From positions 186,001 through 250,000 of the forward strand of contig JAFEKR010000006.1 in the NCBI GenBank assembly GCA_019022495.1: a DNA stretch of 64,000 nucleotides, in the 5' to 3' direction. The DNA comes from Epichloe hybrida. Taxonomy: Eukaryota; Ascomycota; Sordariomycetes; Hypocreales; Clavicipitaceae. The position numbers and the translations under genes are program-made. The notes beneath the pieces are model-generated. The model saw only the letters and a program-made list of their open reading frames with translations, was not told where the DNA came from and did not search any database. The stretch's first letter is position 1. The number at the start of each line of letters is the position of its first letter. Positions 50,214 through 62,700 of this stretch are shown in pieces.

Positions 50214-50542
50214 CCCTTCCTCCTCCCGTACAGAGCAAGAGCAGGTGCACTCGGAGTGATGTGCTTCCTTCCCAGAACGCGGACGAATGCGCTTCCTGCC
50301 TTCCTGCCTTCCTGCCGTCCTGCCTAACTCGGGTCAATTCTTCCGAGATCGGCGTCCCGTAAACTCTCCTCGGGTTTGGTTTTCACAGATGTCGATATTG
50401 GATATTGCTCAGTGACTTTGGGCGACACCCAGTACGATATCTTTCGCAAGAAGAACACAACAAGGGAGAATCATGTTCCCGGCCCAAGGTAGGGAGGGAC
50501 GCGACGAGGATTTAATAACCGTCACTCCCCAAAGACGTGAGT

Positions 50543-50571
50543 GTGCACGCACGCACGCACGCACGCACGCA
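50543..50571. repeat. (GCAC)n microsatellite
   Basis: About seven tetranucleotide units (ACGC/GCAC phase) lie about 300 bp before the shift to AT-rich repeats. Confidence 0.9.
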
Positions 50572-50869
50572 CTCGCTCACCCGCTCACCCGCTCCAGAGG
50601 ACGGGCCTTATTCCGAAAGATGGCGCATCTAACTCATAAAAAGTAAGTTCATTCTGAGTGGGTGCTCGTAGGTGCTCGTGGATGCTCCTCAATGACGCAT
50701 GCAGTGAGCTACGCAGTACGCAGTGCGTTGCTAGCCTGTTTGCCAGGTCTTTGGGATCCGGGCGTCTGTGTTAGGGGCTGGCCCTAGTAGTCTGCGAGGG
50801 GGGTCTGCGAGGGGAAGGGAGAGGGGAGAGAAAAGGAAAAAAAAAAAAAAGAGAGAAGCTGTTAGTATC

Positions 50870-51399
50870 TACAGGATACCATTGACCTACGCGTAGGGTT
50901 TTCGGGGTAGACTAAAGTGCACGTAATTATTATATATTCTAGTCTATCTCTATAAGTAAAAGAGAGATTAAATAGAAGTAAAAAGAGTGCGCTATTTATT
51001 ATAGGAAAAGGGGCCTTAATTAGGGTTATTAGCAAAGAGGCTATATATGCTAACACTAATCGCAGCGTGGTTAGGCTAGATATGTGGGTCCGCGATATAA
51101 CGCGCCTAGCTAATTAAAGGCATGTAGCCTTATTAATATTATGCTTATTCTAATACTAGAAACTCTCTCTTTTTAACATAACTATTAATATATAATATTA
51201 ATAAGATAATTAAAAAAGAATTAATAAATAAGTAAGATTAAATAATTATAGATAATATTATAAGAAAAGAGTAAGGGAAAGGGGCATAATAAAAGATAAT
51301 ATTTAATCTATAAGCTTATATAAGGATAAGTAAGCCTAATCTTAATACCCCTAACCTTATTAGATTAATATAAGAGCTATAATTATATAACTTACCTTT
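50870..51399. other. AT-rich start of the right repeat block, unassigned
   Basis: Composition switches abruptly near 50,870. The stretch may contain the 3' end and LTR of the minus-strand Copia-type element, but no LTR ends could be defined. Confidence 0.45.
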
Positions 51400-54300
51400 C
51401 TATCCTAATAGTTACTTTATTACTTATAATAAACCTCTTAAATACCTTATTTAGTAATGCCTTTATAAATACATTAGTAAGGTTATTATTCCTATTAATC
51501 TATCTAATCTCGCAGATCTCTTATTACTTATATAATTAATAAAAAGCTATAATATTAATTATAAGGCGCTTCTCTTTTATAGTACTAAGCTTAATAAGGC
51601 ATTTATATAAAGAGTATAAATTAGTATAAATAATAATAGGAATTATAGGGAGGTTTAATTAGTGTGTAATTAACCTAAGTGTTATTAAGATTACATAAGC
51701 TATATTAGCACTAGTAACTATGCTATAAATCTTAGAGGCAAGCACACTTCTTATAACTCTCTTACTCTTAGTAAAGCTATAGTATATAATATTACCTTAG
51801 ATTATAAAGGTACTTTCTTTTTAGACTTTACTAGCTAGGATAAGTATATAGCCTAGTTAAGAAGTAAGGTCTTAGTTATTAGCAAATAATCTATCTATAA
51901 ATATAAAAAGTTTTGCCTTCTTAAGATTAAATAGTATAAACCTTAATTCTTAGTCTAGATTATTAATTTACTATTAAATTTGTTAATTTAGGTTCTTTAT
52001 ATCTTAGGATAATAGGTCTTAGTGTTATATAGTAATAAAGAGGTTAAAATAGGCTTTAGGCTAGTAAATTAAGGTAATATACACGCCTTAAGCTTATTAT
52101 TCTATGTATACTTATTTTAAATTAGTTAGTAGGATTAATTAAAGCTTTCTACTCTAGCCTTTTTGCCTTAGCATAATTATATTATTTTTAAGAATAATAA
52201 TACTATTATTAAAGGTTAGTAAGTTCCTTATAAAAAGAATTTACTTTAGTTTAGTAATAAAAGAAGTAGCTTTTAATTAATTTTCCTCTTATTAAGAGAA
52301 CTTATAGTTAGATAGTCTAATTATATTATTAGTTTATATCCTTATACACATAAAGGTTAGGTTCTCCTTTGTTATTATAAGCAGGCATAGGTTAAATATA
52401 AAGGTTATTATCTAGAGCATTTCTCTATAGTAATAATAATATATTACCTACTAGTAGGTACTAGCTTTTATAATACTATATAGAGGCTTAATTACTTATA
52501 TTATTATGCCTATAGGGTATAGGTAATAGATTTAGATAGGGATTTAGGCTAGGATTATATAACTAAGAAGCGTTTATGCTTATACATAGGCCTATATAAT
52601 ATCACAAAGCTAGAGGATAAGGCCTAGTAATAATAATATAAGTATTATTATAAGGATTAATCACTAGCTAGCTTATTAGATTATTAGGGCCTATGTAAGG
52701 ATTACTAGCTTCTCTTTATTACTATAGCCTTAGATTATAAGCCTTAACTTCTTGTATAAATCTATTATCTTACCCTTTACCTTATTAATAATATAGGAAT
52801 TAAAAATTTAAGTTCTACTATGCTCTCTTTTATTATACTTAATAAATTTGAACATACCTTATTTAATTAGAGTATTAATTTTAGCTTTAGTAAACTGCTT
52901 AAAGGGTTTACTAGGGGTCTTAATAATTCCTTCCTTATATAATTAGATTATAAGCTTAAGATTAGAGCTTTCCTTAGCTAATAGAAAGATATTAGTCTTA
53001 TCTTTTATTTAATTTATATAATTAATATTAGACATAATAATAGGAGGGTTCTTTTAAGGTCTTCTAGGTCCTTACCTTAGGGGATTAATAGGAGAGGTAG
53101 TCGCAGGCTATAGAGGGGTATCTTAGTCCTTTATGCTCTTAAAAGGTCTCTCTTTATTAGGATCTTTATAAAAAGGCCTAATAAAGGTTAATCTAAAGGC
53201 CTTAGGGCCTTAAGGGAGCTTAAGAGTGTAGGTCTTGCCTTCTATAGCTAATAGCTTATAAGGGCCTTTTTATCCTTTACCCTTATGCTATATATATATA
53301 AGTAATCCTAGTAGGAGGTTAATAGTTATAGAGGTATTAGGATTATTCCTTATAGTAAGGGCATTACTAACCTTCTATTAGGCATAAATACGCTTAACTT
53401 CCTTTATTACTAGTTAGATCACAAGGGCTTGTTACGTGATATTTAGTAATAGAGGTAATTCCTTAACTATATAAGGATACGCACTAAAAATAAGGACTAT
53501 TAGTATAAGACTATTTAATCCTATGGTGTTATTTATAGCTTTAACTACTATTTATAACGCTATAGGCTCCAGTATTATTAGGCATTCTTATCTAATAATA
53601 TTATAGGCTCTTCGGAGCAGCCTATAATATTATTTAACCTTACTAATACTATAATAAGCCTTAATAGGGATATCTTTAATCTTAATTACTATTAATAACA
53701 TAAGCTGCTTAAATTCCTTACCTTTAAAGGTTATTCTAGTATCTATAATAATTAAATCTAGGGGGCCTAGATAGATATTAATCTAGTAAAGATAGAGTGC
53801 TTCCTATATAGTCTTTGTAAAGATATCCTTAATAAATCTAGCTATATTAAAGGATATAGCTATATTAATAACTTATAGGATAGGGTAGTTGCTATTAATA
53901 TATATAATATCTATAATGATTTTATAATTATAGGTATATTTATCCTAAAGGGTGAATTTAAATTAATATAGGCTATCCGCGTGTAATTAGTATTACTAGC
54001 AAACCTTAGTTAGTTTCTTAATAGCTTTAAACTTAACCTTATGCCCTAATTTATATAGTAAATTATAAAGGCATTAAACTAAAGGGTGTCTAAAGTGTTA
54101 ATATAATTAATAAAGCTTAATCTCCGTAAGATAACTCTAAGTAATACTTTCTTCTTTATTAAGAAGTATCTATATATACCCCTATTTATATATAATAGGA
54201 ACCTTAATATTCCCTTACTATAGAATGTTCTTTAATATATAAAAATTAATCTTTAGGCAGGTTATATTATTAAGGTATAAGAGAAAGGGAGTATTTATAG

Positions 54301-54859
54301 GGATTACCTAAAAGAGAATAATTCTAAATAAAGTTAGCACTTTAATTAATCTAAGTGCCTTAATTAGCTCTCTAGGGCTAAATTTAATCTTTACCTTCCT
54401 AGTATCTAACCTATTAAGTATAATAGTTAGTATTATACTTTATAAAGCTAAGAATTAAGGGTGGCTTACTAATAAATATCTTATGGTACTTATATTAGCT
54501 ATAATACCTTTAAAGGTTCTAGATAAATATTATTCTTTAAGTATAAACACGCTTAGTGCCTTATTTAGTTCCTAAAGATTAAATAAATCCTTCTTAGCTA
54601 GAGTATGAATTATTATATAACTAGCGAGAATCTTAGTAGTTATATAGCTATTATAGGTAGTCCTATGTGTAAAGAAGCTTATAAGCACTTAGCTATTATT
54701 ATCTTCTTTACTAAAACTAAGTTCTATTAGGTATTAGTTAATATTATTATCTTTAGCTAATTTAGAATTATTATTACCTTTATACTATATTAGGAATATA
54801 TTATATAAAGAAGCTATTAAGTCTATATAGGAATAATTCTTAAAGTATTAGAATACCTT
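51400..54859 (-). mobile_element. RIP-decayed Copia-type retrotransposon polyprotein (interrupted at 54,859)
   Basis: Read on the minus strand through many stops. At about 54,150-53,650 lie the pre-integrase zinc-binding segment (YLTEIKL, then HFRHPLV) and the integrase core (LGPLDLIIIDT). At about 53,350-53,180 is the integrase C-terminal part (GKTYTLKLP, then FIRPFYKD). Reverse transcriptase spans about 53,040-52,100 and RNase H about 51,950-51,400 (TKSKRVIRSVLASKIYS and IYTNLYSLYKCLIKL). The domain order IN-RT-RNaseH is Copia. The N-terminal part of the polyprotein stops at 54,859, where the Gypsy element begins, so its 5' portion is displaced. Stops sit at Gln/Trp positions, as expected from repeat mutation. 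Confidence 0.8.
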
Positions 54860-55126
54860 TGTCACGACTGTGTTCGGGGAGATATAAACGGAGTGAAGGC
54901 TAAGGTTCTTAGTCGTAGCTAGAGAGCTGCTACTTAGGGGTAGGTGCATAAAGGTCTTAAACTCTAACCTCCTATATCTCTTATAGGCAGTCCTCGTCTA
55001 AATACCCTACTACATACACGTAGCTATCTTATAGCTACTTAGTTATTTATAGAACCTAAGGCTTATCTAAGGGCTCTAATATATAACCATCCTATCCATA
55101 GCCCCTTAGCCTCTATACTCCTAACA
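54860..55126 (-). repeat. 3' LTR of the Gypsy element (267 bp)
   Basis: On the minus strand it starts TGTTAGGAG and ends CAGTCGTGACA, a TG...CA LTR. It is immediately preceded (55,127-55,138) by the purine tract AGGGGGGCAGTA, the expected plus-strand primer site. This fixes the element's orientation and its outer limit at 54,860. Confidence 0.8.
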
Positions 55127-57534
55127 TACTGCCCCCCTAATATATAATTATCCTTAATTAAAAAGAGCTACTTAGCTAGTACATGTATACTACACATAAC
55201 CCATAGTAATGCCTATATTACTAGTTATACTATTAGTACGTAGCATTACGTTTACTTTAAATAATAAGATAGATATTACAGGGTCCTAGGTAATCCTTCT
55301 TATAACCTCTAGATTATAAATAGCTACACACTTACTACTTTATTACCTCTAATGTATATACCTCTATCTAGTAAGTTATTAGCACTAAGTAAACAAGCTA
55401 CCTATATTAAATTTTATAATTAGGTTAAATAGATAGGGTAACGCGTATTATTTAAAATAAATAACTTCTTATCTAATATTAGGGATATTATATTAATCTC
55501 GCTAGGAGTTTGTAGCTAGTATATATATTTACTAGTAGTAGCTATAACTATAAATATTATAATTCCTAGATTAGCTACATATAGCGTGTAAATTACTTAG
55601 GGGTCTAGGGCTAATATAAAAGAGGCTTACTTTCCCTTACTTCTATACACTTTTCTTCCCTTTATATCCCCCCTTAGCATTATAAGTTACCCTTACCTAT
55701 AAGCTAGTAGCTTTATAGCTTCTCTTATAGTAGTTACTAATATCCTATAGTATTACTTTATTATCTATATTTACCCTTATCTAAAACGCCTAAATCCTCT
55801 TAAATACTAAAAGGTTAGTTACTTATCTTTTACTTATAAGTTTCTTATAGCATATTACTACTAACTTATATAAATAACTTAATAAAATACGCCTATTATA
55901 CATGTAATAATAAGAACTACACTAGGGTTTATTCTCCCTTTCTTACTACTAATATATATACTAACACACTACTAGTATCTTACTTAGTTTACCCTAGTTA
56001 TACTATACGCTCTTTAAGCATATTAATACTTATAGTAATCCTAAAGATAATCTATACTTTCTTAATAATATATATATTTCTTATTTCTATAACTTAGTTA
56101 CTACTAATATACTACTAGCGTCTAATACATGTAAAACATAAACTTTATAATACACTCCTAACCACTAAAAATGCTAATAAGTATAGTTAGGCAAGGTAAG
56201 TATAACTTATAGCGGAAGTTATACATAAGGCTAATACTAATAAATAAGTTACTATATTACTACTTAATAATACTATTAATCTAGAAGTCTAGATTAATAT
56301 TTCTAATAGCTTACGTTTTATTATACAAAACCTTCTATTTATATATATTTCTATGCTCTAGTTTATAGCTTTACTAACTTACTAGTAGCTTACTACTAAT
56401 ATATCTACGCTTCCTACTTATATTAGGCTACTAAACCTCCCTAGCAAGCTTTATACATATATATATAAGGAGGGGGATTTCTCTAATAATAAGGACAAAT
56501 CCTCTACCCCTATTAGTATAGGTAAGAATACTAGGGGCTAGGTAAGTAATGTGTTAATAGAATAATTAGTGCGAAGTAGCTATAAGTTAGGTTTCTAAGA
56601 ATTTATTTAGATTTCTTTTTTATATATTACTACTACTATCTAAACTTTACTAAATACAACTCTATGTCCGCAAACTAGCTACTTAGTTACTACTTATAAT
56701 CCTTAATAATATCTATTATAACAAAATCTCTTTTCTTTACCTAAGAGTTCTTTAAAGCATTATAGCCTTTCTATTTAACTAGGTATTTCTAACGTCTCCT
56801 ATTATAATAATGTAATATAATTCTTTTAACTTTAAACTCTTACTTATTATCCGTAACGTTCTCTCATAGTGAGGACACATCTTCTATATTAGTTAGATCC
56901 CTTATAAATAGTTTAAGATTAGTAATATTAAAAACATTATATAGTTATGTACTAGGTGGTAGCTTTAGTTAGTACGCTAAACTATAAGTCCTAATTATCT
57001 TTTTAATTTTATAAAGGCCTAGGTACTTTATACTTAGCTTTCTACTAGGTTACTATAAGTTCATATTCTTTATAGATAATAAAATATAGTTACCTACTCT
57101 AAACTTTATTAGGGTCTACTTCTTATTATAGTGTTTTACATACTAGGCCTATAAGTTACTTAGAAGCTACTTAATTACTATATATCTATCTCTTAGTGTA
57201 GCAGTATAAGTCTCTACCTAGTTATTTACTATAGGGATATTTATAACCGCTTGCTATAGTCCCCTAGGGTTATAGCCTTATAGCACCTTAGCTAGGGTGT
57301 AATTATAAGTTAAATAAATACTTATATTATATATAAACTATGCTATTAAAAGATTATTAGCCTAATTAGTTTAATTAAAGTAAGCGAAGGCTCTTAAATA
57401 ATACTCTAAAACTTAGTTTAAATATTCCATCTAACTATCTATTTATAGGTAAAACGCGGTGCTTAGTTACTACTTAGTTATAATAAGATAGTAAAAGGTT
57501 ATCTAAAACCTGCTAGTAAAAGTCAAACCACAGT
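54860..57534 (-). mobile_element. Chromodomain Gypsy retrotransposon, 3' part (interrupted at 57,534)
   Basis: The minus strand reads, from about 57,480, an integrase core end (MEYLN, YLRAFAYFN, then GYNPRGL), an integrase C-terminal barrel at about 57,110-56,930 (VGNYILLSIKN, PSRKLSIKYLGLYKI, YNVFNITNLKLF), then a chromodomain at about 56,860-56,720 (RRIKYLVK-like, KGYNALKNS). This is the chromovirus arrangement, which targets histone-marked chromatin. Between about 56,650 and 55,140 lies an AT-rich tail of 1.5 kb with no domain I can read. The element ends with a polypurine tract and a 3' LTR. Its 5' half is missing because a Copia element begins at 57,535. Confidence 0.82.
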
Positions 57535-58355
57535 TGTTAAAAATAAGACCTATTTTTAGCCCTTTTCTAGTTAAAGAACCTTCTTATTACTAGCTTGCTT
57601 TGCAAGTCTGACAGCTGCACTGCAGCTGTTAACGGTCGCGAGGGCAGCTGTTAATGACTGCGTCGCAGCTGTTAACAGCTGCAACTGACCGTGTGGATGA
57701 CTAATTAGTCAATTGCATTATGGCTGTAAGTGTGGCTATAACCACGCTACTAGTAATTAGGTAAGCTAGGGTAACGTAAGCTAGGGTGACGTAAGCAGGT
57801 TACCTTACATATAACTTACCCTATAGCTATCTTTAACAATGATTTTCTCTTTATCTAGAGGTCATACAAAAGTTTCATATATAGCAAATTAAAGCTTAAA
57901 GATAGGGCTTTCTTTTTATGTAAGGTTATTTTTTGGACTAAAAGTTAGTGCATATGGGTTGCTAGCTAGTATAGTGGTAAGTTGATTTTTTGGTTTTTGC
58001 ATATAAATGAATTTTGCGGAAAATCAAAAGTGGCCCGTAAGACCCCGTTAGCGGCCTGGATCTACCAATACGGTTAGTAGGTCTATGAGAGGAAGAAGAT
58101 CTTTTTAACTAGCTAGATAGCTAGTCCTCTCAACTAACAACAGCCGCATTACCTATATAACATATCTAAAATCAATTCTATTGCTCAATAAGATATCATA
58201 AAAGTAATCTAAATTGAATTCTATTAGTTAATAACTGCCACAACCTTCCGTTGCGTTACGTTGATTAATTTAACGTTACAGCCCTATTAGTCCCCGACCG
58301 TAGAGCTTGCACCCGTATAGCTGTTGCCAGCTGGCAACTAGCTCCCTACATTTCA
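57535..58355 (+). repeat. 5' LTR of the Copia element (~821 bp)
   Basis: It starts TGTTAAAAATAAG, identical to the start of the 3' LTR at 63,832. The end is placed at the CA (58,354-58,355) just before the primer-binding site; CA at 58,350 is an alternative. The first 170 bp contain CAGCTGTTAAC/GTTAACAGCTG inverted motifs. Confidence 0.82.
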
Positions 58356-58358
58356 ATA

Positions 58359-58375
58359 GGTTATGAGCCTAGCTC
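58359..58375 (+). promoter_or_regulatory. Primer-binding site, matches internal part of initiator tRNA-Met
   Basis: GGTTATGAGCCTAGCTC lies 3 nt after the LTR end. It resembles the complement of the anticodon region of initiator tRNA-Met (CTCATAACC), as in Drosophila copia, which primes from a half-tRNA fragment rather than the tRNA 3' end. Confidence 0.65.
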
Positions 58376-58415
58376 TATCACTATAGATTCCTTTTAGGTT
58401 ACTTTGTGTATGATT

Positions 58416-58660
58416 ACAGAAGACTTCCCTTCTATAAAAAAGGAAGGACCTGCGAGAAAGAAGCTTTTTCCCTTCTATAAAAAGGAATCAATTGTAGCTA
58501 CAGAAGACTTCCCTTCTATAAAAAAGGAAGGATCCGCGAGATAGAAGCTTTTTCCCTTCTATAAAAAGGAATAAATTTTAAATATAGAAGACTTCCCTTC
58601 TATAAAAAAGGAAGGACCCGCGATATAGAAGCTTTTCCCTTCTATAAAAAAGAAAAATAG
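58416..58660 (+). repeat. 84-bp tandem repeat, about three copies, in the Copia leader
   Basis: Copies begin at 58,416, 58,500 and 58,584, exactly 84 bp apart. Each contains two CCCTTCTATAAAAA-type boxes and a CTTCC...GGAAG inverted repeat. They lie between the primer-binding site and Gag, where packaging or translation-control structures are expected. Confidence 0.93.
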
Positions 58661-58663
58661 ATA

Positions 58664-59700
58664 CCAAAGGAAAGGGAAAGGGACCTATTATCCCTAACCC
58701 TAGTGCGCAAGAGGTTCTAAATAACCAGCTAAAAGAGCAGGCTATTAAGCAACAAGCAACTATAGACCAGTTATTAGAGAAGCTAGAAAGCCTATCTATA
58801 ACTGTAAATAGTTGTATAGAGGGTGTGGAATCTAATAAGCCCGCTAGTCAGCAGCAAGATCAGCAGCCTATTTAAGAAAATTAAGCTAAATCTAGCTCTG
58901 TACAAGCAACCTTTAATAATTCAATTATTAAGGAATTCAATAAAAGGGTTTATAGTTTTCCAGAGACTGCTAGGCTTAAAGGAGCTGAAAATTTCAAACA
59001 ATAGAAACAAGCCCTAACTATCCAATTTAGAGCTTTAGGCATACCTAATTTTCTAGATAATCCGGAGAGTTCTAGGGCGCTAGGGGATCCAGATCAAGCT
59101 ATTATCCTTATGTTACTAAGGGATAGTTATACAAAAGGACCCTAAGCCGCTATAACTTGGCAAAAATCACCTGAAGAAGCCTATAATTTACTTGTAAGGC
59201 AATATTCACATAGCGTTAAAATCCAGAGGGGGTCCCTATATTCAGAATTTCATAACCTGAATTTTCAAGAGTTTAAGGGGACTCTAGAGTCCTTTAATGC
59301 AGTCTTTAATAATCTACTAGCTAGATTATCAATTTCAGGGGTCCTGATTGCTCCGATAGATCAGGTTAATCAATATCTTTAATCCCTAAAATCAACCTTC
59401 CCTCAGTGGGCTAAGAGGCAACGATTCAGCATGCGTACGAATAGGGCTATAGGGGCTCCCCTAGATGCCCTAAATCTTCAATTCTTGATAGCAGACCTTC
59501 TAGCAGAACAAAGGGATAAGTCATCTACGGTATCCAAAGCCCTGAATTATAGGGCTAAAAACCTTGAAAAGGGTGCTAAAGAAAAAGAAAAGGCCCCTAA
59601 GGATCAGAAGAAGAAAGGAGGCTCTGAAGAAAATAAGGGCTTTTCTAATTCTAATTCTTCTTCTAATAAGAAGAAGAAAAAGAAGCAAAAAGGTTAAAAA
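58664..59700 (+). pseudogene. Copia Gag (stops at Gln/Trp codons)
   Basis: Through stops the plus strand encodes an N-terminal Gln-rich helix (IKQQATIDQLLEKLESLS), then a central capsid-like region (FPETARLKGAENF, then IQFRALGIPNFL, then YSEFHNLNF) and a Lys/Ser-rich tail near 59,570-59,690. Several TAA/TAG codons interrupt it (for example in ENFK near 59,000). No intact zinc knuckle was seen. It would form the virus-like particle of the retrotransposon. Confidence 0.75.
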
Positions 59701-59739
59701 TCAGATAAAAAGGATAATAAAGAGACCTCTGGAGAGGGA

Positions 59740-62700
59740 TCTTTTATGCTAGGAAATTACAACCTTTCTAACGGTGCTCTTAAACCGTATAAGAAGCCTA
59801 GCCTTCATAAGACTAGTTATAAGAGCTCTAGTGATAGTAGCTCTGATTCTAGCTCTAGTGAATCGGATGATGAAAATCAAGAAATTAAAACCTTAAATGG
59901 TTTTAATTATTACAGTAAAGATATAAAAAAGGCCCTATTATATAATACAGGTTCGACTATACATATTATTAATTCTAGGGAGGTCTTTAGGGATTATACC
60001 CCCTATAAAAAGGGGGAATCCGACCCTATTATAACTGGTGGTGGCCCTATTTACGCTAAGGGTCACGGTAGTGCTGTTTTTGAGGTCTTATATCAAAAGA
60101 ATCCTAATAAATATAGGACCTTAGTGCTTAAAGATGCGCTATATTTTCCTCAGCTTGATGTTAATATAGTTAGTGGACTTACGCACTATATATCTAGTGG
60201 TTGCCTTATAAAAACCTACTTTATCTTAAAGATAGGTCTTGTATTGCAACCTTAGATATAGAAAAACATGGTTTTTTCTTTCACGTTAAAAACTAATCTA
60301 CGCTAAAGTTATCTAAAGGGCCCTGTAATAACTCTTATTACATCCGACCTTTTACCTACGCCGCTTTTAAGGGTTATAGCTATCCGATTAGCTACCCTAT
60401 AGAGGTTTAAATTCCCTCTAAAAAGCCGGATTGGGCTTCTGATTTAGACGAAATCGACGAAAATGATGATGATATTGAAGAAATCATACGGGATGATTTA
60501 GGGGAATTAGTCCCTTCTTCTTCGCCTATAGCCCCAGGTTAGGTCCCTTATAAATCTAAGGAAATAGATTTAGGGGTGTTAGAGGGCCCTAGTGGAGGAA
60601 AAGGGTCCCTAATACCTCTCCAAGAGGCCTGTGGTTCTTAAGGGGCCTAGCAGGGGACTAGTGAAGAGGGCCCTAGTCTAGATCCTAATTCAGACCCTAA
60701 GGATCTTTAATATCAACGGTTGTTAGAACTAGCTGGCCTATGGCATGTACGATTAGGGCACTTAGGTCTTCCTTTGCTAAAGAAAACTAGCCTTATAACT
60801 AAAGGAATTCCTGATTTTTCTAAAATTAAGGATAAGGATTTTAGATGTATTGCTTGTGATCAATCTAAGGCAGTTAGAAGACCTAGGAAATTAGCTATCC
60901 CTGACCCCCTAAGAGCTCTAGATCGAATAGAGGGGGATACGCTAAAAATCAGCCCTACGCCGTACAATAAACAGTCAATTTGCTTATTTTTAGTTGATCG
61001 AAAGACTAGATATAAGTGGGTTATCTTATTACCTAATAAGGAAGGCCCAACTGTTTATAAGGCTATTAAAGGCTTCTTTAGAGGGCTTAAAAATCAACTA
61101 GGTCAATATCCTAGGCACCTTTACTTCGATGGGGGCTAGGAAATTGATTCTAGTTGTCAAGCTTGGTTGAATTCTAAAGGGATCAAATTTACGACTTCTA
61201 GTCCCTATATCCATGAGCAAAATGGATTAGCAGAACGTTCAATTCGTACTATTCTAGATCGATTAAGGGCTACTATCCAGTGGGCAAAATTACCGTTATT
61301 TTTATGGTGTTTTGTATTACCTGCAGTTGTTAACCTAGTTAATATAACTGCTAATACCACTAAGGATGAAAGCCCTGAACAGCTGCTATCTAGGGAGCTA
61401 AATCAGCCTTATATAACTGATATTAGTAGTATTAGAGCTATAGGATCTTACTGTGAGATTCTAATCCCCCTGGAAAAACGACCTAAAGCCTAGAAGTTAG
61501 CAGCTAGGACTATCCCTGGAAGGCTTTTAGCTACACTAGGTTCTAACACCTACCTAGTGTACATCCCCTCTAAAAGGCTAGTTACAAAGACTAGCTTTAT
61601 TAAGATTATAGAACCTATAGGCCCTGTTTCTAAAGGCTTACCTAGGATTTCTATAGGGGATAACCCTTTAGAGGGGGAAAATGATTTAGATCAACAACAT
61701 CTAGATCAAGGTTTAAAGGATTACCCTATAGACAACATAGGTATCCCTGTAGGTCAAGAAAAACCACCTACAGGCCCTAAAGAACCCCCTAAAGGCTTAA
61801 TTCCAGCGGATCCTATACAGGCGCAGCCTATAACTTAACTAGGAAATCAGATTTCGACTTCGGACCTTGATTTTGATAAAATTATCGATTTCAACCCTAA
61901 TATCAACCCTATAGATGTTGATATTAGTTCCCCTTCTTCTCTAGATTTCATAAAAGAAATCTGCTTTAAGGTACAGGAGAAGCTAAAGGAAAAGAATCCT
62001 ATTAGCCCCGAGCCTAAGACCTGGAAGCAGGCTATATCTAGCCCTGAAAGGGATAAATGGATAGAAGCCACGTATAAGGAATACAAATAGCTTCTAAAGG
62101 CTAGTACTTTTAAATTTATAGGGAAAGATCAAATCCCTAAGGGCCGAAAAGTACTAAAGAATAGGCTTATTTATAAGCTTAAAAAGGATAAAGAAAATAA
62201 TTCTTTAAAATATAAGGCTCGACTTGTTGCTAAGGGATTTATACAAATCGAAGGCCTAGATTACCTAGAGACCTTTGCTGCCACAAGCATTCCCCCTAGC
62301 TGGAGGATTTTACTAGCCCTAGCGGCTTGGAATAACTGGGAAATCAAACAAATCGATTTTATAGGAGCTTTTCTTAATAGTAAGCTATAACAACAGATTT
62401 ATATGGTTATTCCAGAAGGGTTTATTGAATTCCTTGAGGCAAATCCTAAACTAGCTAAATTAGCTAGAAGTTTTGGCTGGAAACCTTCTAAAGATTAAGT
62501 AATTTTATTACAGAAGTCTTTATATGGCCTAAAACAAAGCTCAAGGGAATGGCAACAAGCGCTAATATTAGTGCTTAAATCCCTAGGATTTAACCCTTTA
62601 ATATCTAACCTAGCTATCTTCTTCAATCCTTTAACCAAAACCTTCGTCATTACGTACGTTAATGACTGTCTTCTAATTGGACCGGATTTATCTTATATCT

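Larger units (their letters stand above)
49121..50869. other. Gene-free edge of the gene island with short repeats
   Basis: Upstream region of the O-methyltransferase, then repeat-rich DNA: the 10-bp repeat at 50,155, an 8-bp CTTCCTGC repeat (50,292-50,323), a GCAC tetranucleotide run (about 50,543-50,571), a GCTCACCC doublet and an A-run (about 50,838-50,850). Open frames of 85-234 codons have no recognisable domains. Confidence 0.5.

Noticed and set aside
50292..50323. Short regular repeats as a possible CRISPR array
   Set aside because: The units are contiguous 8-10 bp minisatellites without spacers, in a eukaryotic genome.
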